NCBI GenBank assembly: GCA_036346375.1
Contig: JAYEVE010000816.1
Span: 1 to 64,000, forward strand
DNA length: 64,000 bases
Reading direction: 5' to 3'
Source: Guadua angustifolia
Lineage: Eukaryota > Streptophyta > Magnoliopsida > Poales > Poaceae
Position 1 is the stretch's first letter; the number at the start of each line of letters is the position of its first letter. Made by a program: the position numbers and the translations under genes. The notes beneath the pieces are model-generated. The model was not told the origin of the DNA and ran no database searches. It saw nothing but the letters and a program-made list of their open reading frames with translations. Shown here in pieces: positions 21,771 to 33,117 of the stretch.

Positions 21771-22371
21771 TTGTTACTCGGTCGGAACTTCGGACGGACT
21801 AGTTTTGAGAGTCTTATAAATGATCGTTGATAAATCATTGTGTATGTTGTCCGGCGATCACGATAGTTGATGGTATTACGAATGCAAAAGTTGATATTTT
21901 AATAGCACTGAATTTAACAAAACTAAATAACATATCGATTAATATATAAGGTGAAAAGTACAAACTCTAGTAAATAAAAGAGCTAATTTGGGTCCCCTCT
22001 GCGGTGCTACTCCTCGTGTGGCCCCGGGCCTCCTCTGTTGCACATGTCAGATGGATCGTGAAATGGTTAGGGGCTATCCACAGTACTCCTAGCCGGCAGC
22101 GTTGGTGCGTCGAATGGCGTGAGCGTCCGTCGACTCCATAGTCGAGCGAGGCGGTAGCGTCGAGGGCTACTGTTGTCCGAGGACTACACACGTGAATCTG
22201 CTTCTGGTCGTGAGGCGATCTCATCGACCACGTCGGCAAGAGTCTGCACCCATTGCACCGCATGAGGTAGCATCGTCTTTGCCTAGCTCGTGTGCCGATA
22301 AACCCCTTCCGTGTGTGCACGGAAAAAAAGAAATGCATAGCGTAACTTCCGAAGACACCCGGCACATCTGA
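21771..22371. other. Between the GRF and PMD genes
   Basis: The left part (21,771-21,965) is AT-rich and without a gene. About 21,966-22,371 is GC-richer and may hold the last, unrecognised exon of the PMD gene on the minus strand; I could not match it to the family. Confidence 0.35.
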
Positions 22372-23990
22372 TTGGCTAGTACACAAAAAAGTAGTGGCGA
22401 AACACATACGAGTGCACCGACTTTGGGGCGGCGTCGCCCGATGGGGGCCGGGAAGGCTGCCGCGGACGAAGCGCCTCAAAAGCGTGGTGCGGCGTCGTCT
22501 CGGCGTGAGCGTCGAACACCGGTGACGTCGTGTCAACCGATGCAGCGTCGTCCGCGATTACTGCCTTGCGGCGAGAGGCCGTGCGGTGCGCGTGCCTCAA
22601 CGAGCTCATGAAGGTAGAGGCGCCAAATGATGCGGTCATCCGTGAGCTGGTCGAACATCGCTACGTACTCAGGGTACGAAGCGTGCGACGTAACCGGAGT
22701 GAGCGTCGGTACTGCAAAAAAAAACAAGAGAGTAGCGTTGGATTAACACGTGCACACTAAAAAAGGAATCTAAGTTTTATTATCTTGACACGTAAATCGA
22801 CACCACAATGTCCCCATCGTGGGATGATCAACCTCATCGCCCGAGGGCGCGTGAAACCTCTTGCCGTAAGGAAGGCAGGTCCATCGTAATCGTCAATCTG
22901 GAACCTCTCGAGCGACCACGGTGGAGTAGCGAGGGCACCGGTAAGTCGACTCATCTCTGTGCGGCGACACCGCGCCTGAGGGCCGATATGTCACGGCCGA
23001 TCTGCGGGTCCCTAAGCAGTGCGGGATCTCCTCTATCTCCGCATCGGCGATCGTTCTCGCAAACTGAATCAGGTGTCTGTCGACGCTGTCACCGTGGGAC
23101 GAGTAGAAAAGGACCCACCCGAATAGCCACAAGAGGTACGCCTCGAAGTGTCGGGCGACGACGTAGTCTCCAGCTCTAGCTACCATCCTCTCGGGCTGCA
23201 GAAAATAATTATTAGTTGGTTAATTGAAATGAAAATCACATATCAAGAGGGAAATATAAAACTTCGTGAAACTGCGAAGCCATAGCGCTGCGTCGGACCG
23301 TCGCGTATCGTGAAAAGGTGTGCCGGCCTCCGGTGGTAGCACGCCCTCGAACCGGTGGAGGATATCCGTCGCCACTCTGGTCGGCGTCTGCGGAACCACT
23401 TGCATCCCGGCGAGGCGGACCGAGGTAGCTCCGTCCTCTAGTGTCGAACCATCTCACCGCACGGGAGGTGAAAGGTGTGGGTCTCCGTGCATGTGAGTCC
23501 ACTAAGCCGTGACCGTGAGTAAGCTCTGTCGTGCAGTCTGGTGACCGTCGGTCCTACGTCGGCGATCGTCGCCTCCACTATCCGGGCGACGGTAGTAAAC
23601 CAACCGCTCTCAACTTGGAAACCAAAATAGCCGGTTATAATTGCGGCACATACCCAATCTGAGAGTACTACATTGCGTGGCTGAACTAACCTCGAGAACC
23701 ATCGCGGATCGATCGCCATGCCCTCATGGGAGTCGCATAGCGAAGGCGTAAGCTCGATCGCCGCCTCCCCATCTGTGGGGGCAAGGTCGCTAAGCGGCTC
23801 CGGTGAGTCGATCGACCACCGGTCGATCAACTCATCTTCCGCCGCCCACCATACACCGCAAATAAATAAGGTCATGTTAGTGCACACTAACATACGATAA
23901 GTACAAATCATTATTAATAGAATAATTAGAAATACAATACTTACAAATACAATAAATCTGAATACAACAATTAAGAATAGAATAATTACG
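22372..23990 (-). pseudogene. Plant-mobile-domain (PMD, aminotransferase-like) gene carried by the MULE
   Basis: Read on the minus strand, the order of motifs follows the PMD family (PF10536; the domain of MAIN, MAIL1 and PP7-like long forms). The N-terminal region DPRWFSRLVQPRNVVLSDWV leads to the hallmark ETHTFHLPCGEM (about 23,460-23,500). Then come FEGVLPPEAG and SDAALWLRSF (about 23,250-23,350), an exon with YVVARHFEAYLLWLFG (about 23,110-23,170), WSLERFQIDDY (about 22,880-22,915), and YPEYVAMFDQLTDDRIIW with EARAPHGLS (about 22,570-22,680). Several junctions look like introns, and at least three frame changes are not explained by splicing. PMD genes are known both as host genes for heterochromatin silencing and as passengers of transposons. 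Function inside this element is unknown. Confidence 0.7.
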
Positions 23991-24119
23991 AATTTAATTG
24001 ATGCGAGAACATACATATTACATGTTTTTCTTGCGTACAAATGGGATGCAACAAACTAAAATTGTAGTGCATTGAAAGGCTACAATTTATTCAGAAAGGC
24101 TACACAACACTTCTGACCT
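23991..24119. other. Spacer between PMD and transposase genes
   Basis: AT-rich, with repeated GAATA motifs and no coding potential. Confidence 0.5.
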
Positions 24120-26707
24120 TTGAACATTCGTGCAATTCTTGAAAGTGTGCCCGTCTCCTTACAAACCAAACATTTCTTTCTGTGACGACCACTCTCGGTG
24201 ACATCCATATCGTTCCTTACTCGCTTTGGTTTGCCTTCTTCCTACTCCTTGAGCTTTGTTGATATCTGGAACCAGCGTGTGTCCTCCCATCTTTGATGCT
24301 CCATGAATAAACCCACAACTCGGAAGCCGTACATTTTGCGCCCCAAGTTGCAGCCACGGCTTCCTTCTTGAAGAATTGGGGCAGGAATATACGGATCCAT
24401 CTGAATCATCGGCGAGCAGCCATGACATGGGAGCATGGCCTATGTAACAAAAGAGGCTTATTCTTGGTGCGGAACACAAGTTTACTGTGTATGATGCATT
24501 AGTGAGTGACCTTTAAATCGGTTCGTCCCACGATCGGCCTTCTCTTTACCTGACACCTCGAGCGAAGCTCCCTCGTGCCCATCTTTATTGCTGCGTGCAT
24601 CTCCCCTTCTTGCTGTCTTCCATGTATCAGAGATCATCTCCGAATACTTCGTAGCAGGATCGTTCATCTGTATGGCGCCCTTGAATAGCGATCGGCGAAG
24701 CGCCGTGATGCCACGAAGAACACCTTCCACTATAGCAACCAAGGTAAGGGGTCTCAACCCCGCATCACCCAGTGTAAACCTCCATAATATTTGTTGTCAT
24801 GACCCCATACCTCGCACCATCGATTAATCGTAAGCGAGCCCATTTCTCCCTCGGCTCATGCTCTATCCATTCGGAGAAGCATTTTTAGCCCTACCATTCC
24901 TTTGGACCAAGCTGTGGAGGTCGGTGGGTAACTCCTCGGCCTTGTTGGGGCCTCCCACATGGCAGGGCTGCCCTCTTCGCTGCCTCCATTGTGTGCCTCG
25001 ATGTTAGGCGTCAATTTCTTCGAGTGCATCGAATTTTCTCTGCTGGTTCTGGTCACAAAGCCTCTTGAAAAGTTTTGTTAGCTCCTTGTTCCTGAACCGC
25101 TTATAGAAGTTAGCACCCATGTGGCGCTTGCACCACCTACTACGGAGATCATGCCATGGATGAGCCTCTTCCAGACCTTGCTGCAACTGAACAATTGCCC
25201 TCAAAAGCCCAGGATGCCGATCGTGTATGGCACAAACTCTAGGCCGTTGATCGACAGCACCAGCTTTGACATTCCGTAGGAACCAGTGCCAGCTGTCTAT
25301 GTTCTCACCCTCCACGAATGCAAGCGCTACAGGAAGAACCTGATTGTTACCGTCCACTCCTATGGTAGTCAAAATCTGCCCTTTGTATTTACCAGTCAGA
25401 AATGTTCCGTCCACGCACAACAACGGACGGCAATGCCGAAACGCGTTGATGCATGCACCGAAAGCAAAGAATGCTCGCTTCAAAACCATCTTTCTAGGGA
25501 AGCGCTCAGGTGGAATCTCACAAATGTCCACATAAGTTCCATGATTTCTTTCCTTTATCACCTGAAGCAAACCTGGCAAGTTCTGGTAGGAGTCTTCGTA
25601 CGTGCCAAACCTAGTTTCCAATGCCTTCTGCTTTGCTCTCCATGCCTTCGCGTAGCTTATGGTGTACTGGAACCTCTGCTGCATTATGAGTATTATGTAC
25701 GTGGCTCCAAATTCAGATTACCCACAATCTCTCATACATTGCATTGGCAACAAAGCTTGATGACAAGTTCCGTGGGGATGCGTGGACTCAGATTAGCACG
25801 CATGTGTGTGGGGCGACTATGGAACACCTCAAATGGTGTCCCACTTAGGTGGTATGCATGGACCGCCACGGACAACCCTCTATCGGCATATGACATCATA
25901 CACCTTGATCGAACTTTGCAACCTTGAAGGTTCTGCAGGCTCTTGCCCATCTTGTGGCGGCTTCACGAACCTCACTCTTATTCTTATAAATTGCACCTTG
26001 CCTCACCTCATTCCCATCATACTCCTAAGCGAAATGTTCACCATTGTTGATCACCAGCCTGTTGAACGGACACTCATCCCACTCTGTAGGGAATGGCTCT
26101 TCATTGTGTTCTTCATCACTTAAAGCCGCATAGTCCTGACTCTCTCTTTCCATCTCTTGCACCAAAGCCTCATTGTTTTCCCCTAAATCGCCACACCCAT
26201 TGCTTCCTGAACCTCTGCCATTGCGACATCAGCTGCATCACCTTGCACTCCGTACTGTCCCGAATCTTCATCGTGCCTTATGAAGCCTCCTCTACTACTG
26301 CTGCTCTCTCCAACTTCCTCCGGTTCTTCACCAACAACCTCCTGCGGCGTCGTATTGCTAGTATTGCCCTTTTGAAATGCTTGCGCCAACAATACTAGTG
26401 GCCATCCTTTATCAATTGCAATTCTTACATACGAACTCCAAGATTTCAGCCCTCTCAATTCCATTAACTCCCAATACGTGCAATCCATTCTCCGGGAACC
26501 CACTCCGTGCAACTTCAGATCATGCAATTCACTGTTCAAAGAAAACATATGGTACAACCATCTCATAACCGTGCCCCATGAGCGATCTCACGCGTAACAG
26601 GCTAAGCCGACACTTGCAAAATGACTTAGATATACCCTTCAACACCCATGTGAGAACCCTTCTCCAGTAGAATATTGTAAATTTCACTCGTTCATCCATA
26701 CACATCG
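24120..26707 (-). pseudogene. MULE (MuDR-type) transposase, frameshifted
   Basis: The gene starts near 26,700 (MDERVKFTIFYW) and shows the usual plant MULE layout. An N-terminal MuDR-like region with an acidic, Ser/Glu-rich linker (26,183-26,566) comes first, then a region near 25,730-25,950. The catalytic core is at 25,004-25,684 with CVDGTFLTGKYKGQIL (first Asp), CAIHDRHPG (second Asp) and WCKRHMGANFYKRF. A block with LTLVAIVEGVLRG follows (24,480-24,757), then a SWIM-type finger ending near 24,420 (PCSHVMAARR) and a C-terminal zinc knuckle (CLVCKETGH, about 24,150-24,180). The enzyme would cut and join the element ends. Indels break the frame in at least four places. One missing G inside the zinc knuckle looks like a homopolymer loss. 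Confidence 0.85.
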
Positions 26708-27713
26708 AATTATTGCATAAAATTCTTATCCACAACTATTATTAATCAAAAACCTAATTGCATTGGTTCGAATTGCGTCCATAATTCATACATACTTGTC
26801 TTAAAATATTTTAATATAGGTCACTAATGTTCATTTATGTGAAAAACATCGCACATAAAAGTGAAATATCACGGATGTAGTTTTAAAAACTTCCAAGATC
26901 ATCCTATGCTAATGCGAGAAAAATGAATAAGTAATCATGTTAGATTGTGATACATAAACTTAAATTCAAATCCGATTCCGATAATGTCAAATTTGTGATC
27001 ATTTAAGCCTTTTGGCTATCCTTTAAACTTCTCATCTAAATGCCATTATTACATAAACTAGTTCGAAACACTCTCCACCACATGTACTACCATAATATGG
27101 AAAAATATTCTATTTATAACTAGCTCATATATAAATAACGCTACTGCAAACAACTTTCATGAATTAGTCGTGTAGAAAACTAGACTCACGTAAGACTTTT
27201 CGACGGCTTGTAGAATAACTCGTCTAAATGACATTATTAGGGAAATTAGTTCATAAACACTCTTCATCATATGTACTACCATAATCTGGAAAAATATTCT
27301 ATTTACAACTTACTCTGTGTATAAATATCGCTGCTGCAAACAACCTTCATGAATTAGTCGCTTACAAAATTAGGTCACTTAAGACTTTTCGACGGTTTGT
27401 AGAATAACTCGTCTAAATGAAAATCTTATTTACAACCTAATTACATTTACCCCTAAATTATCAAATCGACAACAAATATTCATCGGCAGAACTAATAAAA
27501 TTGAATCGCTCGCAAATCATCTAATGGATAACTCATCTATTATTCTAAAACCCTAATTGCATTTGCCCTAAATCATCTAGTCGACAACTATTTACTCTAA
27601 AATGCTAATTAAATTGATCTCTAAGTCATCAAATATGCAACTAGTCTATTCTATTTAATCTAATCACTACATTATATATCTACAACTAAAATACACAAAA
27701 AAATCATACCTGT
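26708..27713 (-). other. First intron/leader of the MULE transposase gene
   Basis: AT-rich sequence ending on the right at a splice donor (CCACAG|GTATGA on the minus strand, about 27,705-27,716). It contains the tandem duplication at 27,042-27,420. Confidence 0.5.
27042..27420. repeat. Tandem duplication of about 187 bp
   Basis: Two head-to-tail copies (about 27,042-27,228 and 27,229-27,415) share ATGTACTACCATAAT, GGAAAAATATTCTATTTA, CATGAATTAGTCG and GACTTTTCGACGG, and each ends CGTCTAAATGA. Confidence 0.85.
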
Positions 27714-27900
27714 GGCAGATCTGAATTCTTGCCTCCCCTCCTTTTCTTCTTCTTCCTCCTTCCTCCTCCTTCTCTTCCTCCTCCCTCTCTCCCTCATCTT
27801 TTTCCTCTCCTCTTTCCTCTCTTCCTCTCCTCTCCTCCTTCTCTTTCTCTTCCTCTGCCTTGCGCCAGCTGCCTTCTTTATTCTTCCTTCACCGAATGGA
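27714..27900 (-). other. Pyrimidine tract, probable transposase 5' UTR
   Basis: An almost pure CT tract on the plus strand (GA-rich when read as the minus-strand transcript) lies between the right terminal repeat and the first splice donor. The long open frame that crosses it on the plus strand reflects this composition. Confidence 0.5.
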
Positions 27901-27924
27901 GAAGAAGAGCCGGGACCCTTTAAT

Positions 27925-28192
27925 GGTCTCTGTCGCTATTTCATTTGGCGGCAGCGCTCGCCAAATGAAATGGCGACAGTAGTTATTCGCTCTATCGCCA
28001 TTTCATTTGGCGACAGAGAAGGCGACAAGCCTCTATCGCTAATCCATTTGGCGACAGAGAGATATTCACCATTTAAAATGGCGACAAACCCTTTGTCACC
28101 AAATGCCTTTGGACAGAGGGTAGTTTTGCAATTTTTATTTTTGGCGTATTATTTTTGTAAATTTGGATAAAATAATATTATTTAAAAAAATC
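27925..28192 (-). repeat. MULE right terminal inverted repeat with extra palindromes
   Basis: It pairs with 19,836-20,046 from the outer edge inward. On its inner side (27,925-28,060) it has additional inverted copies of GTCGCCATTTCATTTGGCGA not present at the left end. Confidence 0.85.
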
Positions 28193-28202
28193 TGAGTGGT
28201 TT

Positions 28203-28753
28203 CATCCTCCATTAGTTGGCTTAAGGATCTTGTTGTAGGCATCTGAAATGTTGATCATCGAGAGATAGGTTATTTAGATGAACTTTTATTGGGTTACAAG
28301 GCAACGTTTCGTTCTTTAAAATTTTCTTAATTAGATTTTCTTATTAATTAAGGGTCATCACATCGTGAAGTTGCAGCCTAATGCTAGACATTCACGAGTG
28401 CATCCCAAGAAGCAATACAAAAAGCTCTTAATCAAGATAAAGCAAGGAAAAACATATGTTTAGACGTATATGGTTATAGGATTTTTTTTCTAACTTAACC
28501 TAGAGCGTTCTTACTCGGCCTAGCAGCTTTAGAAGCTTATAACTAGATCGGACTATGGCCGACTTTAAAGGAAAGAAGAACTTAATATAGATTGAAATGA
28601 AAATAGAGATAAGAGTAGGAACCTAAGAATGAGAAAAGGACAGCAATAACTACATTTTGCAAATATAGTAACTTTTCAAAATAAGGTTTTGAAATTGGCC
28701 CATCCTTAACACTAACGACCATTCTACCTAGGGTTTATCCTACAGTTAGTATG
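28203..28753 (-). other. 5' leader of the truncated gypsy element
   Basis: Non-coding sequence between the primer-binding site and the MULE insertion. It continues the leader that resumes at 19,835. Confidence 0.65.
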
Positions 28754-28765
28754 GCTCTGATACCA
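28754..28765 (-). other. Primer-binding site, initiator-Met tRNA type
   Basis: TGGTATCAGAGC on the minus strand is the complement of the 3' end of plant initiator tRNA-Met. It lies three bases after the LTR end (CCTCACA). Confidence 0.9.
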
Positions 28766-28768
28766 ACT

Positions 28769-30665
28769 TGTGAGGCCCCCATTTTTGATAATAAATATCA
28801 ATAATGGGTACCATATGCATACAGTACTAGTCCCATGATCAGTGGCTAGTACGCACATTCACAAATCGATATCACAGCCACACATATATATTATTGCAAC
28901 AACGGAAGTAGTTCTTACATAATAATCTTACAAACTGAAATAGACTTATGTAGTGGAGACATATGCATCTTGCAGTATACCTTTAACCCATTATTTCCAT
29001 AGGCAACTGACAAGGTAAACCCTAGAAAAACTCATCGCTAACATCCCCGAATCCTGCGTCAAAGTACATATCATCGAGGTAATCTGTTTCTTCACCTAAA
29101 AATGGTAAATGAGCAAGGGTGAGTACTTTCGTACTCTGCAAGACTTTTGCAAAGCCTATGATATATGCAGGCCATTTCAATGGAAAGGCTTCTACGGTTA
29201 ATTTGCGTAAAGCATAATTTGATTTGTAAATCAAACTGTAATTTGCAAAACGGAATTTATAAAAGCAAGTTTGACTGATATGAAAATAACAAGTAAAGCA
29301 TAAGTAATAACTCACAGTCCTCCACGACGTGAGCATCGAGACATCCAATTCCTGCCAATACCATTCTTTGCCAACACAAGGCAAACAGATGAAACCATCC
29401 CTTTTTGAAAAATAATAAAACATCTAACTCATGCTGGCACACCAAGATTCCCATGACCGCGGGAACGGTTTTTCGAAAAGATTTGACACTCTGCAGAGGT
29501 GTACAGCTTTACCCACAAGAAATGATCATCTCCTTTTGCTAGGCCAGTAACACACTTCCTTTGGTGTGTCGGCAGGGAGATCATAACATAACCGTTACAT
29601 TACCTAGTCCTAGCTTTGCACCAGCCCGGTGATGACAAACCCATGCTATAGTGTAAATGTTTGTACGGTCACTGTACAATAAAATGATTAAGCATATCCA
29701 TAGCATGGCGTACACCGTTGTATCAACAAACGTTACTCCCAACACCTCGGTGTGGGCGTCCCTCCGAGCAATTAGTCACTGAAAGCCCGTACTACTCCAG
29801 CCTACCAATGTGCAAAGCTAGTTCTAAGTAACTTAATAGGTTAAGGCTGTCCCATACCAACACTTGTGGTTGTACGATAATTCTTGGGTTTAGCGAACAC
29901 TGAGTTCGGTCCTTAATCCGACACGGGCGATAATCTCCCCCTACACTACGTGCAAGTCCATGCACCTTCGGCTATTGCCAGTAATCGCCCGCGTCAAAAC
30001 CATAGTTTTGTTTTGAGTTTTTATACCAAAATACCAGTACCCATCATCATGTCTCAATATTTCCAATGATCAGTTTATCCAATTTGTTCATCCCAATTCT
30101 AAAGCATGGCTAAGCATGGTTATTAAATCGCATATACCCAAAGTGACATTATATATTGTCTAACCTTAGTTCTAGGTTTATCAAGGTTCGTATGTCAATA
30201 CTTATCAAGGAAGTTCTATGAGTCTACATGTATAACTACCATTGCCTACAATATAGCAAAGTTTAATGAACATACGCATGCAGTAAAACATTTAATAAAA
30301 TATTTGTAAAACTGGGATCAACATTGTCAACGGGGGTGCTTGCCTTGCTCATTGATTTCAGTCGCGAAGTCTGAATCAACTGTGGCGGACTCTGGAACGT
30401 CGATGTCTACGCGTTGGTCGATGAAAACAGATCAAATAACAACTTTTAAATAGGACAAAAAGAAATCGGATGGAAAAATCAAAAAGAATTTTACTACACA
30501 GAACAGATGTGATTTAGGTTGAGAGTTTATTGATTTCATGTGTTTCATTTGAATTCAAGATGCAAAAATTATTTGGATTTATAGAATTAAGTTAGAGAAA
30601 TGCTTGTTTTCTACTATTTTTGAGCCCACTTCTTTTATTCGATTTTGGCTTAGGTTGAGATGTCA

Positions 30666-30702
<37 letters not shown>

Positions 30703-33072
30703 TATTTTTCTCTTATTTATTTATCGATAATTCTTTTATATATATTTTCTTGTATATATTATTATTATTATATTATATTATTATTATTTTTCTTCCTTTT
30801 TTCTCGGCCGGGCCATTAGTTCAACTCGACCGACCAATAGCCATGAGCCCGACCCAACAATCCCCTTTAATCCTAAACCTAGCTCCCATTCTAAATTCTC
30901 CAGTAGCCGCCTCCTTCTAAATTCTTCTTCCCCAACTCTCTGCCTCATTTCCTCCTTGGGTCGCCACTCCCTCATCTTGAGCTCCTCTGCTTGAGATCTT
31001 TTGCTCGTGCGCCGGGCACAGGCGCCACATTGCCGCTTGGCTCACGAACAAAGTCGACTCGTCGCCAAAACCACCACCAAGCTAAGTGATTTCCTCCCCT
31101 GTTCTTTCCTACTTCTCTACTCTACTCTACTCTACTCACTTTTCCTCTTTGTTTTGGCTAGGTTGCCCGGTCGGCTTCATCTCGGTGGAGAAAGCCGAAA
31201 CCTCGGGGCCGAGGCATGGGCTCGGCAGCCACCGGGCTTCCTCTACCTCAACTCCGGTTCTCCTCTCCTCAACCCCATAAGCTAAGTGCTACTCCACCCC
31301 TCCTCCCCTCTCTGATGATATGGTGCTACCCGGGTTTATGTTTAGGTGATTTATTTACTACGCATGTAAGCCAACTTCTTTTTGGATCTAGAGAAAGTAC
31401 ATGTATGAATGCCTTCTGTTTTCTAGAATCATGTTTGGTGTTCAAAAGTTCATGCTTTGAAGTTTTTGACAGGGAGTAGTGCATGTATGAATCTGTGAAT
31501 GCTGCAATCGTGATCTATTTGCTTGTGATTAAAATATATATGGCTCCTTAATGGATTCTTTGCTGTGATGTGATTATGAAAGTTGATGTGTTTTGGAGCA
31601 CTGTGATTAACTTGCATGACTGGGAATTATTCTCTATGTTGTTGTCTTCATCAGGGATGGATTAAACGTGTGTTATGTTTTAGTAATGTAATGTGCTACT
31701 TGAAGCCCATTGATAATGCTTGCATTCAAAGATACTGGCTTAGTATTAAGTCTATTAAGCAGAGACTTTATATGAATCTTGTCAGTCAATTTCACAAATG
31801 AATATCTTGGCTTCTGTGCTATGATCAATTCAAGTATATGCGTTCTTATTCAAGAGTTTGACAGACTAGCATGATTGAGAAGCATGATGCTAATGGCATT
31901 GCCTTCTGTGTGAGCTCATGGCATGACAACAGTGTTTTTATGTGCTCTTGATTGTTAAACTGATTTTTGGATGTGATACTTATGACCTTGCTCTTGTATA
32001 GGATTATCTTGGTTTGTTAATTTGGATGGCTTGTGTCCTTGGTATTAATTGTTATTAGATTATAGAATCTACAATTACCTACGAGTGTCATTTTCCTTTA
32101 TACAGTTTGTTACCATCCATTTTACTACTAATTCTATACTTCAAGTAATGTATAGTTGCCATTACTTCTACCGAAAGCAAAAAAAAAAAAAAATCAGTGA
32201 TACTCTAAAGCTAAACGTTGTGTACTTGCTGCCAGGGAGGTGAAGTGATAGGCAGGGAAAAGAAGAAGAGGCAAGTGGCTGCCCTTGCTTCCAACGGTGA
32301 GGTCAGTAGTTGAGCTAGTATGGGTAGGGGTGGGATTGAGAGCAGTGTAAATGGCAGTAAGTCTGTTCTTTATATAATACAGTGAACCGACTTGCTGACT
32401 GTGGAAAACAGGTTCTGGTGGCAAAACTGTTGGCTGGAGGGTAGCAAAACTGGGGGCTGACTGCAGGTGGCAAGCATGCAGCTAGCCACCCAGCCTCCCT
32501 TCCTCTTACATGTCCAAGGAAGCAATGGGGTGAGCAGATGTGTGCTGGAAGCAGCTTGGAGGTCAAGGAAAGATAATTAAGCTTGCAGGGTTTTTAGATT
32601 AGTGAATAACTCTCTTGTATGCTTTTGAGATTTAATGTGCAGATTTTTGGGTATATGTAATCTGAATAATTATTGTATCAAAATTGTGATTTGGTTCTTA
32701 TCTTTTGTTAATTATGGATTAAAATGAGAGTGTTGATGTCAATTCATGGTGCTGGACTTGTAATTTGCTTTCTCCCTTGATATAGCAGGAATGGAATGAA
32801 TTTGCTTTGATTCTCTTGAGCGATAATGTGATGTTTAATTGCGGTGTTATGATTGTTGGCCTTAATTGGATATGTATGCTTATATACACTTGTAAAATGT
32901 TGTTGAAGATGTGCTGATTAGGTTTGTTGATCTTGAAATTTTAAAACTATAATTCCAGTTCTTTAATAGTTAAAGTTTTTCTTAAAGTGGGCAGAGAATT
33001 CAAATTAAGGCTAGAATTCGAATTTAAATTTAAAATTTTAATTTTTTTTCTTTTTATTTCGAGGTTGTTACA
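28769..33072 (-). mobile_element. 5' LTR of the truncated Ty3-gypsy element, 4.3 kb
   Basis: Read on the minus strand it starts TGTAACAACCTCGAAATAAA (33,072) and ends CCTCACA (28,769), directly before the primer site. Its downstream third is homologous to the interrupted LTR at 1-361 and 11,099-11,989. Its general layout also matches the solo LTR at 47,728: a GGCAAG-containing block about 2.1-2.7 kb in, followed by the CTTGTGGGTAAAG...ACCTCTGCAG block. There is no coding content. A GC-rich segment at 30,790-31,300 and AT-rich microsatellites near 30,666-30,790 are included. At 4.3 kb it is at the long end for plant LTRs, so an unrecognised insertion inside it is possible. Confidence 0.75.
30666..30790. 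repeat. Microsatellites (TA)n, (CA)n and ATT-rich
   Basis: About nine TA units run into about ten CA units (30,666-30,702). ATT/ATATT repeats follow at about 30,756-30,790. Confidence 0.9.
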
Positions 33073-33089
33073 ATCCACATACATATATA

Positions 33090-33117
33090 CTAGAAATGGT
33101 AGCGTGCTACGCCACGC
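33090..33117 (-). mobile_element. Candidate Helitron 3' terminus
   Basis: On the minus strand a GC-rich hairpin (GCGTG/CACGC arms at 33,102-33,117, six-base loop) is followed eight bases later by CTAG (33,090-33,093) and then T. This is the hairpin-CTRR|T structure of Helitron 3' ends. The RPA-like gene far to the right on the same strand (59,697-60,511) supports the call. The short motif alone would not be decisive. Confidence 0.55.

Larger units (their letters stand above)
19836..28192 (-). mobile_element. Mutator-like element (MULE), 8.4 kb, three genes
   Basis: Terminal inverted repeats of about 210 bp (19,836-20,046 and 27,983-28,192) share the block ATTTACAAAAATAATACG, then AAAATTGCAAAACTACCC and the TTTGGCGACA palindromes. 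The flanks are TGTGTGGTTT (19,826-19,835) and TGAGTGGTTT (28,193-28,202), a 9-10-bp target duplication with one mismatch, as expected for Mutator elements. Inside, on the minus strand and in order from the right end, are a MULE transposase, a plant-mobile-domain gene and a GRF zinc-finger gene. The element sits in the 5' leader of the gypsy element. The two larger genes carry frameshifts. Confidence 0.9.

Noticed and set aside
27712..28170. 152-codon open frame rich in Ser/Leu/Phe
   Set aside because: It is a translation of a pyrimidine tract and of the MULE terminal repeat on the wrong strand, with no domain or start context.
30604..30920. Hydrophobic Tyr/Ile/Leu-rich open frames suggesting membrane proteins
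   Set aside because: They translate TA/CA/ATT microsatellites inside an LTR.
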